DNA from: JBNKWA01 sp050299555 | GTDB lineage: Bacteria > Pseudomonadota > Alphaproteobacteria > Rhodobacterales > Rhodobacteraceae | Assembly: GCA_050299555.1 (NCBI GenBank) | Contig: JBNKWA010000035.1 | Location: 1 to 59,662, forward strand | Reading direction: 5' to 3' | DNA: 59,662 nt | Shown: one piece after another, positions 42,153 through 50,750 of the stretch | Position numbering within the stretch: position 1 is the stretch's first letter | Layout: every line of letters begins with the position of its first letter | Made by a program: the position numbers and the translations under genes | The notes under the pieces: generated by a model | What the model saw: only the letters and a program-made list of their open reading frames with translations | Database searches by the model: none | What the model was told of the DNA's origin: nothing

Positions 42153-42817
42153 CAGCCGGCCAGCGGCAGGGCCGCGCAGCGGGTGCCGGTCATGATGGCG
42201 ATGGCGTCCGGACCGAAAAGCCCCGCCAGCGCGTCATCACGGGCCGACAGGCCGCCGGTGTAGGCGCCGAAGGCGGGCAGGACCAGCCGGCGCCGGTCGG
42301 CGAGAAAGCAGGGGCGCGAGACACGGCCGGCCCGGGTCGCCAGCCGCATCTTCGGGTGGTAGTGGCCGGAGACCTCGCCGGGGCCGGCATCGGTGCGGGC
42401 GATGTGGCGGAAGGTGAGCGGGCCTTCGACCAGTTCCCCCCTGTGCTCGCCGCCGATCGCCACCGGCGCGGCGTCGTGGTTGCCGGCGATCCAGATCCAG
42501 CGCCGCCCGGCCATCAGCGCCGAGAGCCGGTCGCTGTCGCCCTCGTCCAGCTCGCCCGCCGCGTCGAGATCGTCGAAACTGTCGCCGAGGCAAAGCACGG
42601 TGCGCGGCGCGGTCGCGGCGATCTCGGCCGCCAGCCGGTCGAGCGTGGCGCGGCTTTCGTAGGGCGGCAGGAGCGCGCCACCGAGCCGCGCCGCCCGCAC
42701 CGACTTGCCGAGATGGAGGTCGCTGACCACCAGCATCCCGGGCCCTGCCCACCAGAGCGCGCCGGAGGCCCGGGCGGTCAGGTCGGCACCGTTGAGGGTG
42801 AAGTCGTGGCCGGTCAT
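42152..42817 (-). CDS. pdeM: Ligase-associated DNA damage response phosphoesterase PdeM
   Basis: 221 residues, calcineurin-like metallophosphatase. 'LVVSDLHLGKS' (D-x-H), 'TVLCLGDSFDDLD' (GDxxD), 'WIWIAGNHDAAP' (GNHD), and 'EVSGHYHPKM' (GHxH) metal motifs are intact. Member of the family found with ATP-dependent DNA ligase and Lhr-like helicase in bacterial repair islands. ATG at 42817 gives the family N-terminus. 37 bp behind the helicase. Confidence 0.9.
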   Translation of the reverse strand: MTGHDFTLNGADLTARASGALWWAGPGMLVVSDLHLGKSVRAARLGGALLPPYESRATLDRLAAEIAATAPRTVLCLGDSFDDLDAAGELDEGDSDRLSALMAGRRWIWIAGNHDAAPVAIGGEHRGELVEGPLTFRHIARTDAGPGEVSGHYHPKMRLATRAGRVSRPCFLADRRRLVLPAFGAYTGGLSARDDALAGLFGPDAIAIMTGTRCAALPLAG

Positions 42818-42854
42818 GGCCGCCACTATCCGGACCCGGGCGAGGATGGCAAGG

Positions 42855-45257
42855 TCAGGCCAGGCCGGCCTCGGCCAGAAGCCGCTCCGCCTCCTCGGCC
42901 ATCGCCCGTTCGCGGGCGCGGCCGGCAATGGGCACGCTGCCCACCTCGAGCAGCAGGGGCGCGGCAAGCGGCGTCACGTGCGGTGCGTGGACATGGTCGA
43001 TGCGGTCGCCGGTCTCGGCCAGCATCTCCTCGATGCGGCCGAAATCCACCAGGCCGCGGGCCGCCTCCTGCCGGGTGACGCGCAGGAGCAGGTGGTCCGG
43101 GTCGTAGCGGCGGAGCGTGTCGTAGAGGATGTCGGAGGAAAAGGTCGCCTGGCGCCCGGTCTTGCGTCGGCCCGGGAAGTTGCGCTCGATCAGGCAGGCG
43201 ATGACCGCGGCGTTGCGGAAGGTGCGCTTCATCACCGCGTTGTCGGCAAGCCAGAGCTCCAGCCCCTCGCGAAGGTCGGCCGCGGCGATCAGCGGGCGTA
43301 CATCAGTCACCGCCGTAAGCCCCCAGATCAGCACCGCATAGTCGGTGGCGACGAAGCCGACGGGGTCGAGGCCGGCGGTCTCCATCCGCCGGGTGACGAG
43401 GAGCCCGAGCGTCTGGTTGGCATTGCGGCCGGCGAAGGAATAGAGCGCCAGATGGTGCAGGTCGCCGCGCGGGAAGCTTTCGGCCAGCAGCCGGCCGGGC
43501 TGCGGGAGTTGCGACAGTTCGGACTGAAGCGCCAGCCAGCGCCGGGTGTGGTCGGGCAGGGCCCGCTGCCGGGCCGGATCGGCGAGGATCTCGACCACCC
43601 GGCGCGACAACTCCAGCGAGGTGGCCATCTTCTGGCCGGCGAAGACGGCGATGCGCGGCCGGCGGTCGGGCTGGCGGGTGACCATCAGGGTCATCTCGCG
43701 CATGGACTCGAAGCGCACCGTTTCGCCGCCGATCAGGAAGGTGTCACCGGGGGTGAGGGTGGCGGCGAAGGCCTCCTCGACCTCGCCGAGCGGCGTGCCG
43801 CCGCCGCGGGTCCTGACCGGGACGAGATCGGTGCCGACGATGGTGCCGAGATTCATGCGGATGGCGCGGGCGGCGCGGGGGTCGCGCAGCTGCCACAGGC
43901 CGTCCTTCAGCACCAGTCGCTGCCAGCGGTCATAGGCCTTGAGTGCGTAGCCGCCGGTGGCGCAGAAATCGAGGCAGGCATCGAAGTCGGCGCGCGCCAG
44001 CGCCCCGTAGGGCTGCGCGGTGCGGACCTCCGCAAACAGCGCATCGGCCGCGAAGGGGCCGGCGCAGGCGGTGGCGAGGATGTGCTGGCAGAGCAGGTCC
44101 AGCGGTGCCTCGCGGGCCAGGCTGCGGTCGAGATCGCCTGCCCGGACCGCCTCGAGCGCGGCCTGGCACTCCACGACCTCAAAGCGGTTCGCCGGGACCA
44201 TCAGCGCCCGCGACGGGGTGTTGTAGCGGTGGTTGGCGCGGCCGATCCGCTGCACCAGCCGCTTGACGTTCTTGGGCGCGCCGAGCTGGATCACCAGGTC
44301 AACGTCGCCCCAGTCGATGCCCAGGTCGAGCGAGGCGGTGCAGACGACGGCGCGGAGTTCGCCCCGCACCATGGCCTGCTCGACCCGGTCGCGGGCCTCG
44401 CGCGACAGCGAGCCGTGGTGGATGGCAATGGGCAGCGCCTCGTCGTTGACCGCCCAGAGCGCCTGGAAGAACAGCTCGGCCAGGGCCCGGGTGTTGATGA
44501 AGACCAGCGTGGTGCGGGCGGCGCGGATCCGGTCCATCACCGCGCGGGCGGCGTAGCGGCCGTTGGCGCCGGCCCAGGGCGGCGGCTCGGGGGTGGCGAG
44601 AAAGCCGATATCCGGTTCGGGGCCGGGATCGGCGTGCAGGATCAGGGGCGCTTCGCCGGTGGGCGCCAGATAGGCGGCCAGCGCCGGCGGGTCGTCGACG
44701 GTCGCCGAGAGGCCGACCACGGTCAGCCCGGGCAGCATGCGGCGGAGACGGGCGAGCAGGAGCACCAGCTGGTCGCCGCGTTTCGATTCGGCCAGCGCGT
44801 GGATCTCGTCCACCACCACGCGGGTCAGGCCGGCAAAGGTGCGCCCCGCGTCCTCGTAGGACAGCATCAGCGCCAGGCTTTCGGGTGTGGTCAGCAGGAT
44901 GTGCGGCGGGTCGGCACGCTGGCGGCGCCGGCGCTCGGACGGGGTGTCGCCGGTGCGATCGTCGATGCGGATGGTGAGGCCCATCTCTGCGACGGGCGTT
45001 TCGAGATTGCGGCGGATGTCGGCGGCCAGCGCCTTCAGCGGCGAGACATAGAGGGTGTGGAGCCCGGGCCGGGGATCATCGGCCAGTGCCACCAGGCTGG
45101 GCAGGAAGCCGGCCAGCGTCTTGCCGCCGCCGGTGGGGGCGACCAGCAGCGCGGCGGGCGCGGCGGCGGCGCCGAGGAGCGCCAGCTGGTGGTCGTGGGG
45201 CGACCAGCCGCGGGAGGAGAACCAGGCCCCAAAGCGTTGCGGAAGGGTGGGTTGCAT
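42855..45257 (-). CDS. Ligase-associated DEXH-box helicase (Lhr-like)
   Basis: About 800 residues. Walker A 'LLVAPTGGGKTLAGF' (near 40-47), motif Ia 'LYVSPLKALAADI', motif II 'VVVDEIHAL' (DEIH), motif III 'GLSATVDDP', motif V 'TASLDLGIDWGDVDLVIQLG', motif VI 'RIGRANH', then the winged-helix/beta-barrel Lhr core. 3'-5' helicase acting in DNA damage response. Start uncertain between ATG 45257 and 45266, both without a strong ribosome site. Co-directional with pdeM; no ligase or exonuclease gene is next to it. Confidence 0.92.
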   Translation of the reverse strand: MQPTLPQRFGAWFSSRGWSPHDHQLALLGAAAAPAALLVAPTGGGKTLAGFLPSLVALADDPRPGLHTLYVSPLKALAADIRRNLETPVAEMGLTIRIDDRTGDTPSERRRRQRADPPHILLTTPESLALMLSYEDAGRTFAGLTRVVVDEIHALAESKRGDQLVLLLARLRRMLPGLTVVGLSATVDDPPALAAYLAPTGEAPLILHADPGPEPDIGFLATPEPPPWAGANGRYAARAVMDRIRAARTTLVFINTRALAELFFQALWAVNDEALPIAIHHGSLSREARDRVEQAMVRGELRAVVCTASLDLGIDWGDVDLVIQLGAPKNVKRLVQRIGRANHRYNTPSRALMVPANRFEVVECQAALEAVRAGDLDRSLAREAPLDLLCQHILATACAGPFAADALFAEVRTAQPYGALARADFDACLDFCATGGYALKAYDRWQRLVLKDGLWQLRDPRAARAIRMNLGTIVGTDLVPVRTRGGGTPLGEVEEAFAATLTPGDTFLIGGETVRFESMREMTLMVTRQPDRRPRIAVFAGQKMATSLELSRRVVEILADPARQRALPDHTRRWLALQSELSQLPQPGRLLAESFPRGDLHHLALYSFAGRNANQTLGLLVTRRMETAGLDPVGFVATDYAVLIWGLTAVTDVRPLIAAADLREGLELWLADNAVMKRTFRNAAVIACLIERNFPGRRKTGRQATFSSDILYDTLRRYDPDHLLLRVTRQEAARGLVDFGRIEEMLAETGDRIDHVHAPHVTPLAAPLLLEVGSVPIAGRARERAMAEEAERLLAEAGLA

Positions 45258-45606
45258 CGCCGGCATGGATACGGCGAGGCCGCTGCGGTGGGCAAGCGGC
45301 AGATCGGCGGTGGCGCGCCGCAGTGGGGCCACCGGTCGCCGCCCGGCAGCGACAGGGTGTTGCCCGGTGCACTGCGACCCTCGGTATTCCGCAGCGGTTG
45401 CGATCGGGGCGCCGGACGATTGCGGCTGGCGGGACCCGCGCGCAGGGTGGCCCCGCTAGGGGCCGCGGGCGCGCGGGCCGGGCCCAAACCGAGCGAGCGC
45501 GCCTGGCCGTCAGGCCAGGCGGCGAGAGAGGGCGGGAGCGCCCCGGCCCGCTGGGGCCGGTCGCCGATCCGAAAGCTGCTGCGGCGTCAGCGCGCCGGGA
45601 CGGATC
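45258..45606. other. Gene-free region with dispersed element
   Basis: 349 bp between the helicase start and the stop of the AAA ATPase gene. It contains copy B of the dispersed GC-rich element; the remainder presumably holds the helicase promoter, which I could not define. Confidence 0.6.
45474..45539. repeat. Dispersed GC-rich element, copy B
   Basis: cgggccgggcccaaa (45474-45488), a perfect hairpin cgcctggcc / ggccaggcg with gtca loop (45500-45521), and cgggagc (45533-45539). Same block order as copy A at 27194-27247. Confidence 0.6.
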
Positions 45607-46929
45607 CTACTCGTCGTCGACGAACAGGTTGCCCCAGGCGCGGTCGGCCAGTTCGATGGTCATCTTGCGCTCGCGCCCCTCGTAATCGGCGATCGACAGC
45701 ATCTGGTCGATCAGGAACGGCGCGTGGTAGTTGGCGAACTGGTTGCCATGGGCCGGATAGCGGTTGCGCAGAAGGTGGGTCAGCACCTCCTCGTCCGGCT
45801 CGATCTTGTAGTGCCGGCAGGTCTTGACGAAGACCTTGATGAAGTCGTCGCGGTTCGGGTTGTCGACCTTGATCTTGTAGTAGATGCGCCTGAGCGCGGC
45901 GCCGTCGAACATGTCGGACGGCTTGAAGTTGGTCGAGAACACCACCAGCGTGTCGAAGGGCACGGTGAATTTCTGCCCCGACTGCAGGGACAGGATGTCG
46001 TAGGAGCTTTCCATTGGCACGATCCAGCGGTTGATCAGTGCCTGCGGCGGTTCCTGCTGGCGGCCGAGATCGTCGACGATGAAGACGCCGCCAGTGGCCT
46101 TGAGCTGCAGGGGCGCCTGATAGGTGCGGCTCACCTTGTTGTAGTTGAGGTCGAGCATCTCGAGCGTGAGCTCGCCACCCGTCATCACGCTGGGGCGGCG
46201 GCACAAGAGGTAGCGGCGGTCATAGTGCGGGCCGGCGCGGCGCAGCGACGAGACGGGTTCGGCCCCGTCCTCGGCCTTGGGCTGCATCAGCGTGTGCACG
46301 ATCGGATCGTAGACGCCGATCACCTGGCCCGAAACCTCGAGGAACTGCGGCACGTAGATCGAATCGCCCAGCGCGTCGCGAATGCCGTTGGAGATGGACG
46401 ATTTGCCGTTGCCCGGCGGGCCGTAAAGCAGCACCGAGCGGCCCGAGTTCACCGCCGGGCCGATCTGGTCGAGCAGGCCGGCCGGCAACACCAGGTGCTT
46501 CATCGAGCCTTCCAGCCGCTCCTGGGTAATCACCGCGTCGCCGATGGACTGGCGGGCCGTCTGCTTCCAGTAGTCCTTCAGCGGCACCGGCAGGGCGCCG
46601 TAGTATTCCGACTGTTCCAGCGCGTCGAGCGCCCGCGCCTTGCCGCTTTCGGTGAGCTGGTAGCGCACCTCGCCCGAGGCGGCGTTGGCCCGGCTGCCCA
46701 GAACCTCCATCAGGTTGTCGGCGCGGCAGTTCTCGATCAGCTCCTGCACGATGGGTGGCGCGACGCAGAGCGCGTCCGACATCTCGACCAGACCGGTCAG
46801 CGAGCGTCGGAACGCCGTCTTCATCAGGATGTCGCGCATCAGCACCATGCCGAGGCCGGTTTCCTCGACATGCAGCGGCGCCCGGGGCGGAATGACGGCG
46901 CCCTGGCGCGGCAATGCCATATCGTTCAT
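45607..46929 (-). CDS. AAA ATPase next to the tad locus
   Basis: 440 residues. An N-terminal ~150-residue helical part with a winged-helix look ('VEMSDALCVAPPIVQELIEN', 'EVRYQLTESGKARALDALEQ'), then an AAA core: Walker A 'LLYGPPGNGKSS' (170-178), Walker B-like 'GGVFIVDDLGRQ', sensor 'LVVFSTNFKPSDMF' and arginine 'ALRRIYYKIKV'. Resembles the ATPases that accompany Tad pili in alphaproteobacteria; role in assembly or regulation not established. ATG 46929 has GGAGG upstream. Faces away from the membrane protein gene at 47067. Confidence 0.78.
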   Translation of the reverse strand: MNDMALPRQGAVIPPRAPLHVEETGLGMVLMRDILMKTAFRRSLTGLVEMSDALCVAPPIVQELIENCRADNLMEVLGSRANAASGEVRYQLTESGKARALDALEQSEYYGALPVPLKDYWKQTARQSIGDAVITQERLEGSMKHLVLPAGLLDQIGPAVNSGRSVLLYGPPGNGKSSISNGIRDALGDSIYVPQFLEVSGQVIGVYDPIVHTLMQPKAEDGAEPVSSLRRAGPHYDRRYLLCRRPSVMTGGELTLEMLDLNYNKVSRTYQAPLQLKATGGVFIVDDLGRQQEPPQALINRWIVPMESSYDILSLQSGQKFTVPFDTLVVFSTNFKPSDMFDGAALRRIYYKIKVDNPNRDDFIKVFVKTCRHYKIEPDEEVLTHLLRNRYPAHGNQFANYHAPFLIDQMLSIADYEGRERKMTIELADRAWGNLFVDDE

Positions 46930-47066
46930 CTCGTAGCCTCCACAGCCAGACGGGAATCACATAAGCAATACATTACGGCCAAATAACGATACCTTGCCTG
47001 AATTCGGCCCGGAATGCTTGGCAACAGACCCGCAAGAATTTTGTTCACGGGAACGGACCATTCGTG

Positions 47067-48704
47067 ATGCGGAATGCGGGGCTGCGGCTGTTCGGACTTC
47101 TGGCGCTCCTGACGCTGGTCGAGGCGGTGCTGCTGCTTGCGCCGGGCGCGCTCAGGATCAACGGCCATGAAGGCGACCTGATCCACACCATCGACGCGTC
47201 GGCGCGCATCGCCGAGGGCGCCGTGCCGCACGTGGATTTCCTGACCCCGCTGGGGGTGCTGACCTTCGCGCCCATCGCCTGGCTGATGCGGGCGGGGGTC
47301 GGCCCGGGCCACGCCTTCATCCTGGCCCAGGTACTGTTCGCCGTGCTGGCCCTGCCGCTGATCTGGCGGGCCGCCCACAGCCGGCTGGGCGGGCGGCTGG
47401 CGATCGCCCTCGGGATGGCCTGTGTCGTCATGGCCACCGCCATGGTCTATGGCGGCGACGGCGCCACCAGCGCCCTGTCCATGTACTACAACCGCTGGGC
47501 CTGGGTGCTCGGCTTCGTCGTCGTGGTCACGATCATGCTGCCGCCGCGCCCGGGGCAGGAGCATCCGTGGCTGGACGGGGCGATCATCGGCATTGCCATG
47601 GCCGTGGTCTTTGCGCTGAAGGTCACCTACGTGCTGGCGCTCTTCCCGGCGCTGGTGGTCTATGCGCTGTCCTCGCGGGCCTGGGGCCAGGTGCTGGCGG
47701 GGCTGGTGGCCGGTGTGGCGGTCCTGGCGCTGGTCTCTGCCGCCATGGGCAGCCTGGCGCTGTGGCCGGCCTATTTCAGCGATCTCGTCTCGGTCCTGAA
47801 CAGCCCGTTCAAGTTGCAGCCGGGCGGCACGCTGGCCAACACCCTGGCAGCGCCCGCCTACCTGATCGGGACGCTGCTGCTTGTCGCCACGGTCGTGTTG
47901 TGGCGGCAGTCCGCCAACCCGCTGACGCGGCGGGCCGGGTTGATGCTTCTGGTTCTGGCGCCGGGCTTTTACTACGTCACCTTCCAGAACTGGGGCAACG
48001 ACCCGAAGTGGCTGTTCCTGCTCGGTGTGCTGCTGCTCAGCGTGCCGCTGGCGCCCCAGGACGAGTTGAATGGCTGGCCCGCCGGGAGGCTGGCCGTCGG
48101 CATGGCGCTGGCGGCATTTGTCATCATCGCGCCGAGCTTTCTCAACATGGCCTATTCGCCGCTCCGGCACCTGGCGCTGAAGTCGGGACAGTACACCACC
48201 GTCCTGCCGGCGCCCTGGCCGGGCGACGTGCAGGTGCCGGTGGGGCGGAACTATCAGGCGGTCGGCCGCTCGTTCCTGCCGCCGCTGGGTGGCCCGGCCG
48301 ACGGGCAGGAGGTGAAGTCGGACGACTACTTCAAGACCAGCGTGCTGGGTGAGGAACTGCCGAGCTGCCAGCTTGAGGGCGGGCTACTGGGCATCTACCA
48401 GCATGTCGCCGACACACTGGCCGCCATGCCGGAGGTGCGCGGCACGACGGTGCTGAACGCCGATCTCAACGAATATCTGTGGCTTCTGGGCCCGTTCCAG
48501 CGCAACCGGGGCATGGCACCGTGGTACTATGGAGATGCCAGGGGGTTCGACGCGGCCCAGTACGTTGTCGTGCCGCTCTGCCCGGTTTCGCCGCAGGCGC
48601 GCCATCGCAAGCTTGAGGTGATCACCGACGAGTTGGGCTGGACGCTGGAGATCGCTGCGCGCGATCCTCACTTCATCCTGCTCAGGCGGCTGGCGGCGGA
48701 GTGA
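47067..48704 (+). CDS. Polytopic membrane protein, glycosyltransferase-like
   Basis: 545 residues with roughly 10 membrane helices over the first ~360 residues, then a ~170-residue periplasmic C-terminal domain ('QVPVGRNYQAVGRSFLPPLG', 'TVLNADLNEYLWLLGPFQRN'). An Asp-rich first loop ('INGHEGDLIHTIDASARIAE') after helix 1 recalls GT-C lipid-linked glycosyltransferases, in which an Asp in that loop is catalytic. No family assigned. GTG 47064 or ATG 47067. It is the only plus-strand gene inside the tad region, ending 22 bp into the tail of the peptidase gene. Confidence 0.7.
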   Translation: MRNAGLRLFGLLALLTLVEAVLLLAPGALRINGHEGDLIHTIDASARIAEGAVPHVDFLTPLGVLTFAPIAWLMRAGVGPGHAFILAQVLFAVLALPLIWRAAHSRLGGRLAIALGMACVVMATAMVYGGDGATSALSMYYNRWAWVLGFVVVVTIMLPPRPGQEHPWLDGAIIGIAMAVVFALKVTYVLALFPALVVYALSSRAWGQVLAGLVAGVAVLALVSAAMGSLALWPAYFSDLVSVLNSPFKLQPGGTLANTLAAPAYLIGTLLLVATVVLWRQSANPLTRRAGLMLLVLAPGFYYVTFQNWGNDPKWLFLLGVLLLSVPLAPQDELNGWPAGRLAVGMALAAFVIIAPSFLNMAYSPLRHLALKSGQYTTVLPAPWPGDVQVPVGRNYQAVGRSFLPPLGGPADGQEVKSDDYFKTSVLGEELPSCQLEGGLLGIYQHVADTLAAMPEVRGTTVLNADLNEYLWLLGPFQRNRGMAPWYYGDARGFDAAQYVVVPLCPVSPQARHRKLEVITDELGWTLEIAARDPHFILLRRLAAE

Positions 48705-49206
48705 AGGTGGCCACCACATACGCCACCCAGGCCAAGTAGAACAGGATTGCGCTGCCAAGCGCCAGGCCCATGGGGAACTTGCTGGCCGTCCATGACTTCC
48801 AGTGGGGTGCCAGCCCGCGGATCGCCGGGATGCTGCGTGCCAGACGATGGGCCAGGAAGGCGAGGATCAGCATCACCGCGAAAACCATCAGGAACAGATC
48901 GAGGTGCAGCGGGCTCACATAAGGCAGCATGGCCGCGATGAACTTGGCGTCGCCGCCGCCCATGAGCTTCAGTGCGTTCAGGACGAAGCCGAGCACCAGC
49001 GCCGCGGCGCCGATCGCCAGTCGCAGACCGTAGTCGGCCAGCGGCAGCGCCAGGATCCCGACGACCAGAAACACGGCGATGAACATCAGGTTCAGCCGGT
49101 TCGGGATGATCATGGCGCGCATGTCGCTGAGTGCTGCCCAGACCGCGAACGGCGCAGCGGCGACAAGCAGCAGATAAGGTGCTGCGGGATAGAGGGCCGG
49201 TATCAG
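48682..49206 (-). CDS. tadV: Prepilin peptidase CpaA/TadV, apparent CTG start
   Basis: 174 residues if it starts at CTG 49206. Type IV prepilin peptidase (A24): first catalytic Asp in 'LSDMRAMIIPN' and second in 'KLMGGGDAKFIAAM' (GxGD). About five membrane helices. The first in-frame ATG (49122) would remove helix 1 and the first Asp, and no ATG, GTG or TTG lies between. The CTG overlaps the tadD stop (CTGA), with AGGTGG just upstream, the same geometry as an ATGA junction. It cleaves Flp pilin leader peptides. Confidence 0.85.
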   Translation of the reverse strand: MIPALYPAAPYLLLVAAAPFAVWAALSDMRAMIIPNRLNLMFIAVFLVVGILALPLADYGLRLAIGAAALVLGFVLNALKLMGGGDAKFIAAMLPYVSPLHLDLFLMVFAVMLILAFLAHRLARSIPAIRGLAPHWKSWTASKFPMGLALGSAILFYLAWVAYVVATFTPPPAA

Positions 49207-50069
49207 TTGACCACCTGCCGGCTTAGCGCCTCAAGGCTGGCCACGGCCTCGGGGAAGTGCCGTGGGTGGGTGTCGATGGCCTCCTCCATGAGGCCGCGAG
49301 CAGTGTCGACATCGCCGTTGCGCACCGCCTGCAGGGCAATGTTGTACAGAAGCTGGGCCCGCTCGGTGGTGGTCATCGGCACCACCGGCAGTTCGTAGTC
49401 GCGCTTCTTGGCACGGCTGATGGCGAGGTTGTTCTTGGCGTTGAACATGCCCGGATCGAAGCTGATCGCCTGGCGAAACTTCTCCTCGGCGCCCTTCTGA
49501 TTGCCGCGGGCCAGCATCGAGATTCCCCAGTTGTTGTAGACCGGCGCCGGCCGCGTGGTCAGCCCCAGGGCGGCCGCGTAGAAACTGTCCGAGCGGCTCC
49601 ACTGCTTGCGGTAGTCAGCCACCATCGCCTCCAGCCGGTAGCGGTCGTAGGTCTCCAGGGTCGGCGGGATGAGGTGCAGTTGCGCCTCGGCCTCGGGCCA
49701 CTGGTTGTCCTGGATCAGCGCCTCGGCATAGCCGAGCCGATCCGACGGCGTTGCCTTGCCATCGGCGATCAGCTTCTGGAAGGTCACGACTGCCTCTTCG
49801 GAACGGCCGGCGCGCATCAGCGAGATTGCCAGCCCGCGGCGCAGGTCGTCGCGTTCCGGGTTCTGGGCCAGCGCGTCGCGGAAGTAGTTCGCCGCCGCGT
49901 TGGGGTCGGCGAAGTTCAGCATGATGTCGTTGAGGTTGCTCTCGTCGATGACGTTGAGGTCGCCGAGGTTCTTGACCGCGGCACGATCGGCTTCGGGATC
50001 TGAGCAGCCCGCCAGTGCAACGCCGGCGAGCACGACTAGTCCTGTCAGGCGTTTGCACCCGCTCTGCAT
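49203..50069 (-). CDS. tadD: TPR lipoprotein TadD
   Basis: 288 residues. Lipobox 'LAGVALAGC' places it at the outer membrane; TPR repeats run from ~55 to ~245 ('NYFRDALAQNPERDDLRRGL', 'VYNNWGISMLARGNQKGAEE', 'FRQAISFDPGMFNAKNNLAI'). TadD homologues are pilotin-like factors for the CpaC secretin. Followed by the peptidase with a 4-bp overlap. Confidence 0.9.
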   Translation of the reverse strand: MQSGCKRLTGLVVLAGVALAGCSDPEADRAAVKNLGDLNVIDESNLNDIMLNFADPNAAANYFRDALAQNPERDDLRRGLAISLMRAGRSEEAVVTFQKLIADGKATPSDRLGYAEALIQDNQWPEAEAQLHLIPPTLETYDRYRLEAMVADYRKQWSRSDSFYAAALGLTTRPAPVYNNWGISMLARGNQKGAEEKFRQAISFDPGMFNAKNNLAISRAKKRDYELPVVPMTTTERAQLLYNIALQAVRNGDVDTARGLMEEAIDTHPRHFPEAVASLEALSRQVVN

Positions 50070-50092
50070 GTGGCCACCTCTGCTCGGTTTTG

Positions 50093-50671
50093 TTATTGAC
50101 CAAGCAGAAGATAACGCCCATTGCCCTGCCTTACCAACCGGAATTTGGCATCGCCGGCGGCTTCCGGCTCAATATTTTGGATTTTCGCGTCGATCAGACG
50201 CAAGTTGTCGCGAATCTCGGGGGCATTGCCCTTGTCGAGCGCGAAGGCCAGCTTGAACACCTCGCGAGCCTCGAAATACGCGCCCTGGTGGTAGAGCGTG
50301 ACGCCGAGATTATTCCAGGCGGGCACAAAATCCGGGTCGCGCTCGACCGCCAGACGCAGCGCCCGTTCGGCCTGACTGAGGCGGCCGAGCTGGAGATTGG
50401 CCGACCCGATGCCGGAAAGGACATCCGGGGTCAGCCCCAGCCGCCCGGCCGCCGCCTCGTAGACGTCGAGCGCGTCCTGGTACTCGCCGCGGTCCATCAG
50501 GGCGTGACCGGCCTCGAGCGACGCGGCGCCGCGGGAGGCCCCGAGGCCGCCGCCGTCGCAGGCGGCCAGTGCGAAAAGGACAAGGCCAGCGCCACAATGT
50601 GACGCCAGCCGGAGGAGGGTGGCGACCCACCCACGCAACTGTTGCAGGGCGGTGGCTGCGCGGCATGTCAC
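50093..50671 (-). CDS. Second TPR lipoprotein of the tad locus
   Basis: About 192 residues. Lipobox 'LVLFALAAC', then TPR units ('GHALMDRGEYQDALDVYEAA', 'LVPAWNNLG'-like 'FVPAWNNLGVTLYHQGAYFE', 'AREVFKLAFALDKGNAPEIR'). It lies between tadC and tadD, where Rhodobacter-type loci carry an extra TPR protein. The start is uncertain: GTG 50671 or TTG 50638, neither with a ribosome site; the ATG at 50776 lies inside tadC and is unlikely. Likely an assembly factor at the outer membrane. Confidence 0.78.
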   Translation of the reverse strand: MTCRAATALQQLRGWVATLLRLASHCGAGLVLFALAACDGGGLGASRGAASLEAGHALMDRGEYQDALDVYEAAAGRLGLTPDVLSGIGSANLQLGRLSQAERALRLAVERDPDFVPAWNNLGVTLYHQGAYFEAREVFKLAFALDKGNAPEIRDNLRLIDAKIQNIEPEAAGDAKFRLVRQGNGRYLLLGQ

Positions 50672-50750
50672 GCGCGGCGGGCGACCGGCGGCACGGCATG
50701 CCGGCCGCGAACGAGTGGTTGCGGCGCGATGCGCCGCGTGCGGCGGAAGG

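Noticed and set aside
48682..49122. Prepilin peptidase starting at ATG 49122
   Set aside because: It would lack the first catalytic Asp and first membrane helix; the CTG start gives a complete enzyme.
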